Shown here piece by piece: positions 1 to 8,031 of a DNA stretch of 42,520 nt (positions within the stretch are counted from its first letter, which is position 1; the number at the start of each line of letters is the position of its first letter). The notes beneath the pieces are model-generated. The model was not told the DNA's origin. It did no database searches and saw only the letters and a program-made list of their open reading frames with translations. The stretch spans positions 1-42,520 of the forward strand of contig SVGT01000016.1 of assembly GCA_015056175.1 (NCBI GenBank), read 5' to 3'. The DNA is from Clostridiales bacterium. Lineage in GTDB: Bacteria > Bacillota > Clostridia > Christensenellales > Aristaeellaceae. A program made the position numbers and the translations under genes.

Positions 1-170
1 AGGGAATAGGCCTTCATCTCGTTGGTCATGGTGACGCTGACAAAATGCTGACGTGCCAGGGCGCGGAACTTTTCGTTTTTCAGATCGGAGGGGGACATGC
101 ACACGCCGGTGATCAACCCGTAGGGGGCACAAAGATCGCACAGGCGGTCTGCGGTTATCGGATGCGCCAT
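1..170 (-). CDS. Endo-1,4-beta-xylanase, GH10, N-terminal fragment (cut by window edge)
   Basis: Read on the minus strand from ATG at 170, the 56 visible residues begin MAHPITADRLCDL and contain HFVSVTMTNEMKAYSL. The latter matches the FNxxTxxNEMK block near the start of glycoside hydrolase family 10 catalytic domains. A good AAAGGAG lies about seven bases upstream (177-183). No signal peptide is visible, so the enzyme is probably cytoplasmic, as for GH10 enzymes that act on imported xylo-oligosaccharides. The catalytic glutamates lie outside the window, so activity cannot be judged. It is divergent from the GH5 gene, with about 164 bases between the starts. The family call rests on one short motif; another TIM-barrel hydrolase is possible but less likely. 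Confidence 0.66.
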   Translation of the reverse strand, partial: MAHPITADRLCDLCAPYGLITGVCMSPSDLKNEKFRALARQHFVSVTMTNEMKAYS

Positions 171-209
171 GGGAAAGCTCCTTTCGATGTACCAGAATCC
201 ATTTGATTT

Positions 210-238
210 ATTATAGCAAACGGGATGGGAAAAGGCCA
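210..238 (-). promoter_or_regulatory. Possible promoter of the GH10 gene
   Basis: A perfect TATAAT lies on the minus strand at 215-210, about 40 bases upstream of the GH10 ATG. The sequence 17 bases further upstream (around 233-238) has no good match to TTGACA. Only the -10 is convincing. Confidence 0.35.
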
Positions 239-269
239 GAGGGCAGAAGGATTTTCACGCGGCAATGCA

Positions 270-298
270 TTGACAAACGGCGGCTTTTATGGCACGAT
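270..298 (+). promoter_or_regulatory. Probable sigma-A promoter of the GH5 gene
   Basis: TTGACA at 270-275 is followed after 17 bases by CACGAT (293-298), with an alternative GATATA at 296-301. The -35 is perfect and the -10 is weak, which would suit an activated promoter. The coding start is at 335. Confidence 0.5.
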
Positions 299-334
299 AT
301 AGAAAAATGCGGATACAGTTCCGGAGGTACAAAA

Positions 335-1558
335 ATGAAAAAAGCATGGGCTGCGCGCCTTGTGGCAGCGCTGCTGATCGCAGTGCTTTTGCCCCTTGGC
401 GCTCTGGCAGCGGAAGGAGAGATCAAATTGCCCAATCTGTCGTACATCAAGCAGCGGGAGATCCCGGATAACGAGGCCATGGCGTTCCTCAAAAAGATGG
501 GCATCGGCTGGAACCTTGGCAACACCTTTGACGCGACCCACGACAGTTACAATGGCGATGAAATGGACATTGAATCCTTGTGGGTGGGCGTTAAGACCAA
601 GGAAGACATGATCAAGATGGTGAAGGACGCAGGCTTTAACACCATCCGTATGCCTGTCAGCTGGCACAACCATGTGGACGAAGAATTCAACATCAGCAAA
701 AACTGGCTGGACCGTGTGCAGGAAGTGGTGGACTGGGCCATCGCGCTGGATATGTACGTGATCCTCAATACCCATCATGACGTGGGCAAAAAGTATTACT
801 ACCCCAACAGCGAAAACTGGGAGGTTTCCGAAAAATACGTGCAGCGCATCTGGCAGCAGCTGGCAGAGCGCTTCCGCGATTATGACGAGCACCTGATCTT
901 CGAATCTCTCAACGAGCCCCGTCTGGTGGGCACGGAGGATGAGTGGGTGTTCAACGCCGGCAAGGCCACCTGTCAGGACGCTGCCGACTGCATCAACAAG
1001 ATGAATCAGGTGTTTGTGGACACCGTGCGTGCATCCGGCGGCAACAACGCAGGCCGCTATCTGATGGTGCCCGGCTATGCCGCCAGCGTGGACGGCGCGC
1101 TGACCGAGCTGTTCAAACTGCCCAAGGATCAGGCGGACAATAAGATCATCGTATCCGTGCATGCTTACACGCCCTATCCCTTTGCGCTGCAGGCGCAGCA
1201 GGACGGCGGTACCGATACCTTCCTGATGACCGATCCCGGTCAGACGGGCGAGATCATCCGCTTTATGAACAACCTGTACAAGACCTATATCGCAAACGGC
1301 ATCCCCGTGGTCATCGGCGAATACGGCGCTCGCAACAAGGACGATAATCTGCAGTCCCGCGTGAACTTTGCAGCCTTCTACTGCGCCAATGCTTCCGCCC
1401 GCAACATGCCCTGCGTATGGTGGGACAACAACGCCCGCAAGGGAAACGGCGAGCTGTTTGGATTGCTGAACAGAAAGGGGCTTGAATGGGCCTATCCCGA
1501 GATCATAAACGCGCTGGTCACCTTTGCTGGATACGACAAAATCCCCGCTGATGAATAA
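335..1558 (+). CDS. Secreted endoglucanase-type glycoside hydrolase, family GH5
   Basis: This is a 407-residue exported hydrolase acting on beta-1,4-linked glucan or related hemicellulose. Residues 1-27 form a signal peptide (MKKAWAARL, a hydrophobic core, cleavage near ALA-A). The GH5 barrel follows: GIGWNLGNTFDA, IRMPVSWHNHV, ILNTHHD, FESLNEPR with the acid/base Glu near 194, and VIGEYGARN with the nucleophile Glu near 329. The WNLGNT and NEPR style recalls subfamily 4, a tentative assignment. No carbohydrate-binding module, dockerin or sortase signal is present, so the enzyme should be freely secreted. The start was chosen because GGAGG (323-327) sits eight bases before ATG 335 and the signal peptide begins there; the open frame upstream has neither. 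A terminator follows at once, so the gene is monocistronic. Confidence 0.9.
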   Translation: MKKAWAARLVAALLIAVLLPLGALAAEGEIKLPNLSYIKQREIPDNEAMAFLKKMGIGWNLGNTFDATHDSYNGDEMDIESLWVGVKTKEDMIKMVKDAGFNTIRMPVSWHNHVDEEFNISKNWLDRVQEVVDWAIALDMYVILNTHHDVGKKYYYPNSENWEVSEKYVQRIWQQLAERFRDYDEHLIFESLNEPRLVGTEDEWVFNAGKATCQDAADCINKMNQVFVDTVRASGGNNAGRYLMVPGYAASVDGALTELFKLPKDQADNKIIVSVHAYTPYPFALQAQQDGGTDTFLMTDPGQTGEIIRFMNNLYKTYIANGIPVVIGEYGARNKDDNLQSRVNFAAFYCANASARNMPCVWWDNNARKGNGELFGLLNRKGLEWAYPEIINALVTFAGYDKIPADE

Positions 1559-1564
1559 AAATGG

Positions 1565-1592
1565 ACGCGGCCTCAACCAGGCCGCGTTTTTT
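1565..1592 (+). terminator. Rho-independent terminator of the GH5 gene
   Basis: CGCGGCCT (1566-1573) and AGGCCGCG (1579-1586) form a perfect eight-pair stem with a five-base loop, followed by six T. It begins eight bases after the stop codon. Confidence 0.9.
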
Positions 1593-1603
1593 GATGCGCG
1601 CGC

Positions 1604-1632
1604 TTGCACAGCATCCGAAAATGGAGTAAAAT
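1604..1632 (+). promoter_or_regulatory. Sigma-A promoter of the M29 aminopeptidase gene
   Basis: TTGCAC (1604-1609), a 17-base spacer and TAAAAT (1627-1632). It begins only 12 bases after the terminator T-run and leaves an mRNA leader of roughly 100 bases before ATG 1737. No known riboswitch was recognised in that leader. Confidence 0.7.
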
Positions 1633-1736
1633 AGCTTTGACGCACAGCAAATAAATGGAAACCCACATGCACGTAAATACAGATGCATGCTGCGCTGTGC
1701 ATATGCAAGAGCAGAATTGGAACGGAGGATATATGT

Positions 1737-2960
1737 ATGCAGAAAACCAGACTTCGCAAATATGCCAGGCTCATCGCCCGCATGGGCGCCAACCCCAAGA
1801 AGGGGCAGGACGTGATTTTGTCCTGCGGCATTGAGCAGCCCGAATTTGTGGGCATGGTGGTGGAAGAACTGTACAAGCTGGGCGCCCGCAAGGTGCACAT
1901 CAAGTGGAACGAAATGTCCATGCAGAAGTACCATGTGAAGTACCAGAGCTTGAAGACGCTGTCCACCGTGGACAGCTACGAGGAAGCCGAGCTCAAGTTC
2001 AACGCCGACGTGCTGCCTGCCCGCGTGATGCTGGGCTCTCCCAATCCCGACGGGCTCAAAGGCATTGACGTGGGCAAGATGAGCAAGAGCCAGCAGGCCA
2101 AGTTCCCCATCATCAAGCCCTACCGCGACGCCATTGACGGCACCACCCAGTGGACCATCGCCGCCGTGCCCGGCAAGGCCTGGGCTAAAAAGGTGTTCCC
2201 CAACGAACGCACCTCCAAGGCCATGGAAATGCTGTGGGAGGCCATTCTGGCGGCTGCCCGCGTGGACGACGATCCCATCGCGGCTTGGGAAGCCCATAAC
2301 GAGGATATCCAGAAGCGCTGCGAATATCTGACGGGCCTGGGCATCGAAAAGCTGGAATATAAGGCTTCCAACGGCACCGATCTGATCGTGGGCATGATGG
2401 AAGACCATCAGTTTGCCGGCGCTGTGGAAACCACCAAGGACGGCGTTGCCTTTAACCCCAACATTCCCACCGAGGAAAGCTTTGTGACGCCCATGCGCGG
2501 CGTGGCCGAGGGCATTGTGTACGCCACCAAGCCTTTGTCCTATCAGGGTGCGCTGATCGAGGATTTCTGGTTCCGCTTTGAAAACGGCAAGGTGGTGGAA
2601 GCCCATGCCGAAAAGAACGATGAGCGTCTGCAGAAGATGATCAACATGGACGAGGGCGCCAGGTACCTGGGCGAATGCGCGCTGGTGCCCTTTGACAGCC
2701 CCATCAACAAAACGGGCCTGCTTTTCTACAACACGCTGTTTGATGAAAATGCCTGCTGCCACTTTGCGCTGGGCCGCGGTTTTGCAGAGTGCGTGAAGGG
2801 TCATCACGAAAAGAGCCGGGAAGAGATCAAGGCTGCCGGCGTCAACGAGAGCATGATCCATGTGGACTTCATGATCGGCACGGAAGATCTGTCCATCGTG
2901 GCGCACTGCAAGGACGGAAGCAAGGTGCAGATCTTCAAGGACGGCACCTGGGCATTCTAA
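1737..2960 (+). CDS. Metal-dependent aminopeptidase, peptidase family M29
   Basis: This is a 407-residue cytoplasmic exopeptidase of the AmpS/aminopeptidase T family, which removes N-terminal residues from peptides using a two-metal (Co/Zn) site. The expected ligands all appear in order: Glu near 246 (NIPTEESF), Glu 313 (LGECALVP), His near 342 (CCHFALGRG), and His 375 and Asp 377 (MIHVDFMIGT). Spacing and total length agree with characterised M29 enzymes, so it looks intact and active. ATG 1737 was chosen because GGAGG (1724-1728) lies eight bases upstream and the protein then starts with a typical MQKTRLRKYARLI helix; the open frame runs on upstream to 1683 without a ribosome site. It has its own promoter and terminator. 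A role in peptide turnover is inferred from the family. Confidence 0.93.
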   Translation: MQKTRLRKYARLIARMGANPKKGQDVILSCGIEQPEFVGMVVEELYKLGARKVHIKWNEMSMQKYHVKYQSLKTLSTVDSYEEAELKFNADVLPARVMLGSPNPDGLKGIDVGKMSKSQQAKFPIIKPYRDAIDGTTQWTIAAVPGKAWAKKVFPNERTSKAMEMLWEAILAAARVDDDPIAAWEAHNEDIQKRCEYLTGLGIEKLEYKASNGTDLIVGMMEDHQFAGAVETTKDGVAFNPNIPTEESFVTPMRGVAEGIVYATKPLSYQGALIEDFWFRFENGKVVEAHAEKNDERLQKMINMDEGARYLGECALVPFDSPINKTGLLFYNTLFDENACCHFALGRGFAECVKGHHEKSREEIKAAGVNESMIHVDFMIGTEDLSIVAHCKDGSKVQIFKDGTWAF

Positions 2961-2975
2961 ATCCGACAAAACAAA

Positions 2976-3008
2976 AGGCGACGGGAAAACCCGTCGTCTT
3001 TTTTGTTT
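2976..3008. terminator. Bidirectional terminator between the aminopeptidase and sulfatase genes
   Basis: GACGGG (2980-2985), loop AAAA, CCCGTC (2990-2995), with extra pairing at the base, then a T-rich run. On the opposite strand the hairpin is followed by TTTTGTTTTG, so it can also end the convergent sulfatase transcript (stop codon at 3014). Confidence 0.85.
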
Positions 3009-3013
3009 ACGGT

Positions 3014-4462
3014 TTAGTGATTTTCCCAGTACAGGGTGATGGAAGGATCGAACACATGATCGCCTTCGCAGGTGACTTTGCCCATCTGGCCGGAGCCGGT
3101 GGGGCAGAGCTTGCTGCCGTCAAAGGGCGGGACGGTGTACTGTGCAAAGGCGCGGCGCATTTCGTTAAGGAGCGTATTCTGTATTGCGGCATAATCGGGA
3201 TGCCCGTACAGGTTGACTTCCTCGTCGGGGTCGCGCACCAGATCGTACAGCTGATGGTTGCCACGCAGGGGCTCCCATACCAGCTTATGGGTGCGGCTGC
3301 GCACCATGCGCACAGGGCCGTATTCGTCCAGGATGCACAGCGTCCGATCCTTGCAGGGCTGCGGCGCGGTGAGCTCGGGCAGGAAGCTTTCGCCGGGAAG
3401 GCTGTCAAGGGGAGGCAATTGCAAAAAGTCGCGCAGCGTGGGCAGAATATCGTAATGGCTGCAAAGGTTTGTGATCACCGCACCCTTTCGCATCCATTTG
3501 GGCCCCCACATGATGAAGGGGACCTTGACGGAGGAATCGTACATGTTCATGGGCCAGGTGCCGTTGCCCTTGCCCCAGACGCCGTGCTGCCCCAGATTCA
3601 TGCCGTTATCGCCGGAAAAAATGACCACGGTATCCTCCAGAAGACCGTTGCGGCGCAGCGCATAAAATACCTTGCCCACACCCTCATCCACGGCGGTGAT
3701 GGCGGCGTAATAGCCCTGGAGCAGGGAACGGCGCTTTTCCTCCGTATCGCCGATCTCCATATTACCCACCTGATCGGGATGAATGGGGCGCAGGGGATGG
3801 GAGGGGAAGGTACAATCGTCATAGAGCCCGAGCAGATCCTCCCGGTGCTCGTCATGCGCCCAGGGGGTGTGGGGCGCGGTGTAGTGCAGCGCCAGGAAGA
3901 AGGGGGAAGATGGCACGGAATCGATATAGTCCACCGCCCGGTCGGTAAAGTAATCGGTGATATACTGATCGCAGAACTGAGGCTTTCCGTCCACGCAGAT
4001 ATCGGCGTGCTTGTAATGGGCGCCGCCGCGGAGCAGCACGTTCCAGTATTCAAAGCCGGGGCGGGGACGCATGCTGTCGCCCATATGCCATTTGCCTACA
4101 AAACCCATGCGGTAGCCGCTTTCCGAAAGGGCGTCAAACACGGTGGGCATGCCGGCAAGATAATCAATGGCTTCATGCTCATCCCGAAAAAGTGCGCGCA
4201 TTTCTTCCGTCAGCGCGGAAGCAGCCACATTGCCGCTGCCCAGCCAATCGTGCACGCCGTGGGCGGAGGGGATACGCCCGGTGACGATGGAGCAGCGGGC
4301 GGGGGAGCAGACGGGAGATGCGCAGAAGAAATTGTCAAAACGGACGCCCTCCTGCGCCATGCGGGTGAGATTGGGCGTGATCAGTTCGGGCGTGTGCTGC
4401 GAAAGCGCCCACGGCCCCTGATCATCGGTGAGAATAAACACGATATTGGGCTTTTTTGCCAT
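3014..4462 (-). CDS. Sulfatase, family S1 (arylsulfatase A-like), cytoplasmic
   Basis: This 482-residue enzyme should hydrolyse sulfate esters through a formylglycine residue. The N-terminus has the metal-binding pair Asp13-Asp14 (FILTDDQG). Residues 51-64 read VCSPARCSIVTGR, the Cys-type C-x-P-x-R signature with Cys52 as the residue converted to formylglycine. FSGDNGMNLGQHG supplies the second metal-binding Asp-Asn pair. Cys-type sulfatases in anaerobes are usually matured by a radical-SAM enzyme (anSME); none lies in this window. There is no signal peptide, so the substrate must be imported, perhaps a sulfated glycan fragment or small sulfate ester; the sequence does not say which. ATG 4462 is supported by AAGGAGG (4470-4477). 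An in-frame ATG at 4510 lies upstream of the predicted transcription start and is rejected. Confidence 0.92.
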   Translation of the reverse strand: MAKKPNIVFILTDDQGPWALSQHTPELITPNLTRMAQEGVRFDNFFCASPVCSPARCSIVTGRIPSAHGVHDWLGSGNVAASALTEEMRALFRDEHEAIDYLAGMPTVFDALSESGYRMGFVGKWHMGDSMRPRPGFEYWNVLLRGGAHYKHADICVDGKPQFCDQYITDYFTDRAVDYIDSVPSSPFFLALHYTAPHTPWAHDEHREDLLGLYDDCTFPSHPLRPIHPDQVGNMEIGDTEEKRRSLLQGYYAAITAVDEGVGKVFYALRRNGLLEDTVVIFSGDNGMNLGQHGVWGKGNGTWPMNMYDSSVKVPFIMWGPKWMRKGAVITNLCSHYDILPTLRDFLQLPPLDSLPGESFLPELTAPQPCKDRTLCILDEYGPVRMVRSRTHKLVWEPLRGNHQLYDLVRDPDEEVNLYGHPDYAAIQNTLLNEMRRAFAQYTVPPFDGSKLCPTGSGQMGKVTCEGDHVFDPSITLYWENH

Positions 4463-4482
4463 GAAAAAGCCTCCTTGCTGTA

Positions 4483-4494
4483 TGGATCGATCCA
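4483..4494. promoter_or_regulatory. Perfect 12-base palindrome at the sulfatase transcription start (candidate operator)
   Basis: TGGATCGATCCA is perfectly self-complementary and directly abuts the -10 hexamer (4495-4500), so it covers the expected +1. A repressor bound here would block initiation. Its owner is unknown; no regulator gene adjoins the sulfatase. Confidence 0.5.
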
Positions 4495-4523
4495 AGTGTA
4501 GCATGCACATGAAAACCTGTCAA
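4495..4523 (-). promoter_or_regulatory. Sigma-A promoter of the sulfatase gene
   Basis: On the minus strand, TTGACA (4523-4518), a 17-base spacer and TACACT (4500-4495). The start codon is 33 bases further on. Confidence 0.8.
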
Positions 4524-4543
4524 CGGGCGAATCTGGGGCAAAG

Positions 4544-4571
4544 AAAAGCGGCCTCCCGCAGGAAGCCGCAG
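4544..4571 (-). terminator. Terminator of the peptidoglycan-binding glycosidase gene
   Basis: Reading on the minus strand just after the stop codon at 4575, GCGGCTTCC and GGGAGGCCGC form an imperfect GC-rich stem with a short loop, followed by TTTTCTTT. Confidence 0.75.
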
Positions 4572-4574
4572 CTT

Positions 4575-6119
4575 TTATTTTTTGTATACGTCCTCCGACG
4601 TGCCAAAGCCGATGATGCTGGTCACGCTTCGGGCTTCGTTGGTATCCTTATCCAGATACTCTCCCATGAACATCAGCGATACGGTGCCGCCGCCGTCCAG
4701 GTTGATGGCCTCCACAGCGCCCTTCTCCAGCATCTTGTGGGCCAGCCAGGGGAGATACACGCCCTTGCTTTCGTCCGAGCGGCCCAGCACGGTGAGAATG
4801 AGGTAGTGGTGGGGCTCAATCATGCCGATGGCGGTGCGGGGTTCGCGGTAGCGGTAGTAATCATCCCGGTCCATGTAGGTGCCAAGCTGACCGTTACGCA
4901 CCAGAATGGGGCCGAAGGCGAAGGTATCCGTCACGCCCATCTGAAGGTATTCCTCGGCGGTATGCTCGTCGCTGAGGAAGGTTTTCATGCTGCCGTCCTC
5001 AAACACGGCCAGCACCTCCAGATTGGGGAAGCGGGGATGATTGGCTTCAAAGGTGTCGGTGGTGATGATCTCTCCGTTGCGGATGATGACGCCCACCGTC
5101 TGCCTGTTGAGCCAGCGGTTGCCGAAGAAATCGTCGTTGATACCCAGCACCACGTGGTTGTTCCACACCAGATCCAGCGGGTTCATATACCGGCGGCCGG
5201 GGGTGTTGCTGGGGGACAAGTAGGAGGTGAGGGGGCTTTCTTCAGACGTGAAGACTTCTGTTTCAAACCAGACGATCCGGTTGACCTTGTCCTGGATGCG
5301 GGCAATGCGGATGGCAAGGGAGGGGGAATAATAGAGCCACAGGCCGTCCTTTTCATCGGCAAAGACCCATTCAGTCTCTCCTTCGGGCAGGAAGCCCTGC
5401 TCGGTGAGCGGCGGCAGTTCCGGCGTGCCCTGCGGCGCTATGGGTGTAGGTACGGCGGTGGGCACGGCGGTGGGGCGGGGAGCGGTATCGGTGGGCACAG
5501 CAAAGCCGGAAAACACCAGCGCCTGCAGGAAGCCATCCGCAATGCCCGTTTCCTCAAGACCGTTGTTCTTCTGAAGCAGCATGATGCGCTCTGTCATCAG
5601 CGCGTTGAAGCTGTCCGTCAGGTTGAGGGAGGAAAAATAGCCCAGGTAATACATGGCCTTTTTCAGCGCCAGTACGTCATCGCCGGTATCGCCCTCCCGG
5701 AGCGTTTCGTACGTTTGGGCAACGGCGTTCAGATCAGGCGTGGGGGAAGGCTCGGGCGAGGGGGTGGGCACCTGGGTGGGTTCGGGGGTGGGCGTCTCCG
5801 GCGGCACGGGGGTAGGATCGGGCGCGCCCTGGGTGGGAAGCGCCTTTCCGGAAAACACCAGCTCCTGAAGGGCAATATCGGCAATGCCCGTTTCCGTAAG
5901 GCCGTTTACGCGCTGCAGGTTTTTAACGCGCTCCACCATCACGTGGTTATAGCTTTCCGATACGTTGAGGGAGGTGAAGTAGCCAAGATAGTACATGGCT
6001 TCCTTCAGCTTCTTTACGTCCGCGCCGCTGTCGCCTTCGCGAAGATCCCGAAGGGCCAAACCCTGCAGGGGCAGCAGCACAATGATCAAAAGGATGCACA
6101 GGATCCGTCTTAGTTTCAT
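4575..6119 (-). CDS. Exported protein: two peptidoglycan-binding repeats plus phosphodiester glycosidase (NAGPA/DUF2233) domain
   Basis: This 514-residue protein acts outside the membrane. Residues 1-22 form a signal peptide ending QGLA. Two PG_binding_1-type repeats follow near 25-92 and 138-205, each with LREGDxGxDV and a matching MYYLGYF block. Pro/Thr-rich linkers separate them from each other and from the C-terminal half. That half carries NAGPA landmarks: FAFGPILVRNG and INLDGGGTVSLMF. Family members cleave sugar-phosphodiester bonds (N-acetylglucosamine-1-phosphodiester alpha-N-acetylglucosaminidase type). Cell-wall teichoic or phosphoglycan polymers are plausible substrates here, by inference. 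The ribosome site is poor (only GAG about ten bases before ATG 6119). It lies 75 bases downstream of potD, behind a hairpin and without a clear promoter, so it may rely on read-through. Confidence 0.88.
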   Translation of the reverse strand: MKLRRILCILLIIVLLPLQGLALRDLREGDSGADVKKLKEAMYYLGYFTSLNVSESYNHVMVERVKNLQRVNGLTETGIADIALQELVFSGKALPTQGAPDPTPVPPETPTPEPTQVPTPSPEPSPTPDLNAVAQTYETLREGDTGDDVLALKKAMYYLGYFSSLNLTDSFNALMTERIMLLQKNNGLEETGIADGFLQALVFSGFAVPTDTAPRPTAVPTAVPTPIAPQGTPELPPLTEQGFLPEGETEWVFADEKDGLWLYYSPSLAIRIARIQDKVNRIVWFETEVFTSEESPLTSYLSPSNTPGRRYMNPLDLVWNNHVVLGINDDFFGNRWLNRQTVGVIIRNGEIITTDTFEANHPRFPNLEVLAVFEDGSMKTFLSDEHTAEEYLQMGVTDTFAFGPILVRNGQLGTYMDRDDYYRYREPRTAIGMIEPHHYLILTVLGRSDESKGVYLPWLAHKMLEKGAVEAINLDGGGTVSLMFMGEYLDKDTNEARSVTSIIGFGTSEDVYKK

Positions 6120-6148
6120 ACAGGTATCTCGTTTCTTTGTTTCTTTAC

Positions 6149-6182
6149 AGATAAAACTTCCCGGGGAAGTGGCCCGGGAAGT
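6149..6182 (-). terminator. Terminator after potD
   Basis: ACTTCCCGGG (6156-6165) and CCCGGGAAGT (6173-6182) form a perfect ten-pair stem with a seven-base loop. On the minus strand it is followed by TTTATCTG. The T-run is short, so termination may be partial, allowing some expression of the next gene. Confidence 0.75.
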
Positions 6183-6193
6183 AAGCTTTCGTA

Positions 6194-7228
6194 TCAGGAA
6201 CCCTTGATCTGGCCCCAGATGGTGTTATACACGTTGATGAAATCGCCCACGTCGTGGAAGTATTCACAGCGGTCGGTGATGGCGGTATCGGGATTGAGGA
6301 CGGAGTTTTCGGTGTATTCCGCGCCCATCAGCTCGATGGCGCCCAGGTTGGGGGAGGAATAGCGGATGTAATCGCAGTTCATTTTGGCGATCTCGGGGCG
6401 GGTGAGGAAATCGATGAGGAGATGGGCGTTATCCGGATTCTGGGCGGTGGAAGAGATGACCATGGGATCCACCCAGATGTTGGAGCCTTCCTCAGGAACA
6501 ACGAACTTCAGATCCGGGTTGCGGTCGATGGCGTACTGCGCATCGCCGGACCACATCAGCGCCATGGCAGCTTCGCCCAGCACCATCTTATCCTTGGTTT
6601 CGTCCACCTGATAGGCCTTGACGATGCCCTTCTGCTTCTGCTCGATGAGCAGATCGCGAGCGGCGGAAAGCTCGGCAGGCACGCGGGTATTCATGGAATA
6701 GCCCAGGTACTTGAGGGCGGCGCCCAGGGTATCGCGGTAGGAATCCATCATGAACACCTGGCCGGCGTACTTTTCGTCGAACATGGCGCTCCAGCTGGTG
6801 ATCTCTTCATCCACCATGGTGCTGTTGTACAGAATGCCCACCGTACCCCACATATAGGGCACGCTGTATTCGTTGGTGGGGTCGTAGTCGGCGTTCAAAA
6901 GACGGGGATCGATCTGGGCATAGTTGGTGATCTTGCTCATGTCGATGGGCTGGATCAGATTTTCGGCGATCATGCGTTCCACGCAGTAATCGGAGGGGAA
7001 GATCACGTCAAACGCGCCGGGATTGGCACGCAACTGCACCATCATATCCTCGTTGGTGGTGAAATTGATATAGTTGACCTTGATGCCCGTTTCCTGTTCG
7101 AACATCTCAAGCACCTGTTCGTCAATATAGTCTTCCCAGTTGTACACGTTCACTTCTTCCGCAGCCAGCGCGGAGGAAAAGAGAGAAACCAGAAGGATGA
7201 GGACCAGGGTGAAAGCCAGCTTTTTCAT
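6194..7228 (-). CDS. potD: Spermidine/putrescine ABC transporter, substrate-binding protein
   Basis: This 344-residue periplasmic-binding-type protein captures polyamines for the PotABC importer. After the signal peptide (residues 1-22, MKKLAFTLVLILLV) comes VNVYNWEDYIDEQVLEMFEQ, the classic start of PotD/PotF. Other family blocks are FDVIFPSDYCVERMI, VPYMWGTVGILYN and WSGDAQYAI. The acidic and aromatic residues expected around the polyamine pocket are present, although putrescine and spermidine preference cannot be separated by eye. It is odd that no lipobox cysteine follows the hydrophobic stretch (the sequence reads SSALAAEE); binding proteins in Gram-positive bacteria are normally lipoproteins. 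It is the last pot gene, 32 bases after potC, with AAGGAGG before its ATG. Confidence 0.94.
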   Translation of the reverse strand: MKKLAFTLVLILLVSLFSSALAAEEVNVYNWEDYIDEQVLEMFEQETGIKVNYINFTTNEDMMVQLRANPGAFDVIFPSDYCVERMIAENLIQPIDMSKITNYAQIDPRLLNADYDPTNEYSVPYMWGTVGILYNSTMVDEEITSWSAMFDEKYAGQVFMMDSYRDTLGAALKYLGYSMNTRVPAELSAARDLLIEQKQKGIVKAYQVDETKDKMVLGEAAMALMWSGDAQYAIDRNPDLKFVVPEEGSNIWVDPMVISSTAQNPDNAHLLIDFLTRPEIAKMNCDYIRYSSPNLGAIELMGAEYTENSVLNPDTAITDRCEYFHDVGDFINVYNTIWGQIKGS

Positions 7229-7260
7229 GATACTTGCCTCCTTTGAAGGAAAATATAGGA

Positions 7261-8031
7261 TCAGTTATTGGTCTCCTTGGTGCGGCGGTTCACAATGAGC
7301 AAAAGGATGAGCAGCGATACGAACATCAGAGCGCTGAGCGCGTTCATGGTGGGCTTGATGCCGCGGCGTGCTTCGGAATAGATCAATGTGGACAAATTCT
7401 GCACCAGAGGGCTTGTGGTAAAGTAGCTGACGGTAAAATCGTCCAGCGACAGGGTGAAGGCCATCAGCGCGCCGGTGATGATGCCGGGCTTGATCTCAGG
7501 CAGGATCACGTGGAAGAGGGCGTACACGGGCGTTGCGCCCAGATCCAGCGCCGCTTCGTAGGCGTGGGAGTTCATCTGCTTGAGCTTGGGCATGACGGAC
7601 AAAATGACGTAGGGGGTGTTGAAGGTGATATGGGCCAGCAGCATCGTCCAGTAGCCGCGCTGCACTTTGGTGAAGATGAAGAGCAGCATGAGGGAAATAC
7701 CGGTGACGATATCGGGCATGGTCATGGGCAGATTGGTCAGCGTCATCATGAAGGCCTGGGGGCGCTTCTTCATGGCATGGATGCCGATGGCGGCCAGGGT
7801 GCCCAGAATGGTGGAGAAGAACGCGGCCAGTACTGCGATGGACAAGGTGACGTACAGGGCGTCCATGATGCTCTTGTTGCTGAAGAGCTCTCCGTACCAG
7901 CGCAGGGAGAAGCCTTCCCACAGCGCGCGGGAGGAGCCTGCGTTAAAGGACTGGACTACCAGGACTACAATGGGCAGATACAGGAAAACGAGGATCAGCG
8001 CCAGATAGGAGCGCTTTAACACTTTCATCAT
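7261..8031 (-). CDS. potC: Spermidine/putrescine ABC transporter, permease PotC
   Basis: This 256-residue inner-membrane permease pairs with PotB to form the translocation channel. About six hydrophobic segments are visible. The binding-protein-dependent permease loop lies near 165-195 (EAALDLGATPVYALFHVILP), matching the EAA motif that contacts the ATPase. The N-terminus (LILVFLYLPIVVLVVQSFN) is typical of PotC. Its ATG overlaps the potB stop by four bases, so translation is probably coupled. Confidence 0.94.
   Translation of the reverse strand: MMKVLKRSYLALILVFLYLPIVVLVVQSFNAGSSRALWEGFSLRWYGELFSNKSIMDALYVTLSIAVLAAFFSTILGTLAAIGIHAMKKRPQAFMMTLTNLPMTMPDIVTGISLMLLFIFTKVQRGYWTMLLAHITFNTPYVILSVMPKLKQMNSHAYEAALDLGATPVYALFHVILPEIKPGIITGALMAFTLSLDDFTVSYFTTSPLVQNLSTLIYSEARRGIKPTMNALSALMFVSLLILLLIVNRRTKETNN

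Noticed and set aside
287-1966. Long antisense open frame across the GH5 gene
   Set aside because: It crosses a terminator and promoter of the sense strand, has no ribosome site and no recognisable domain.
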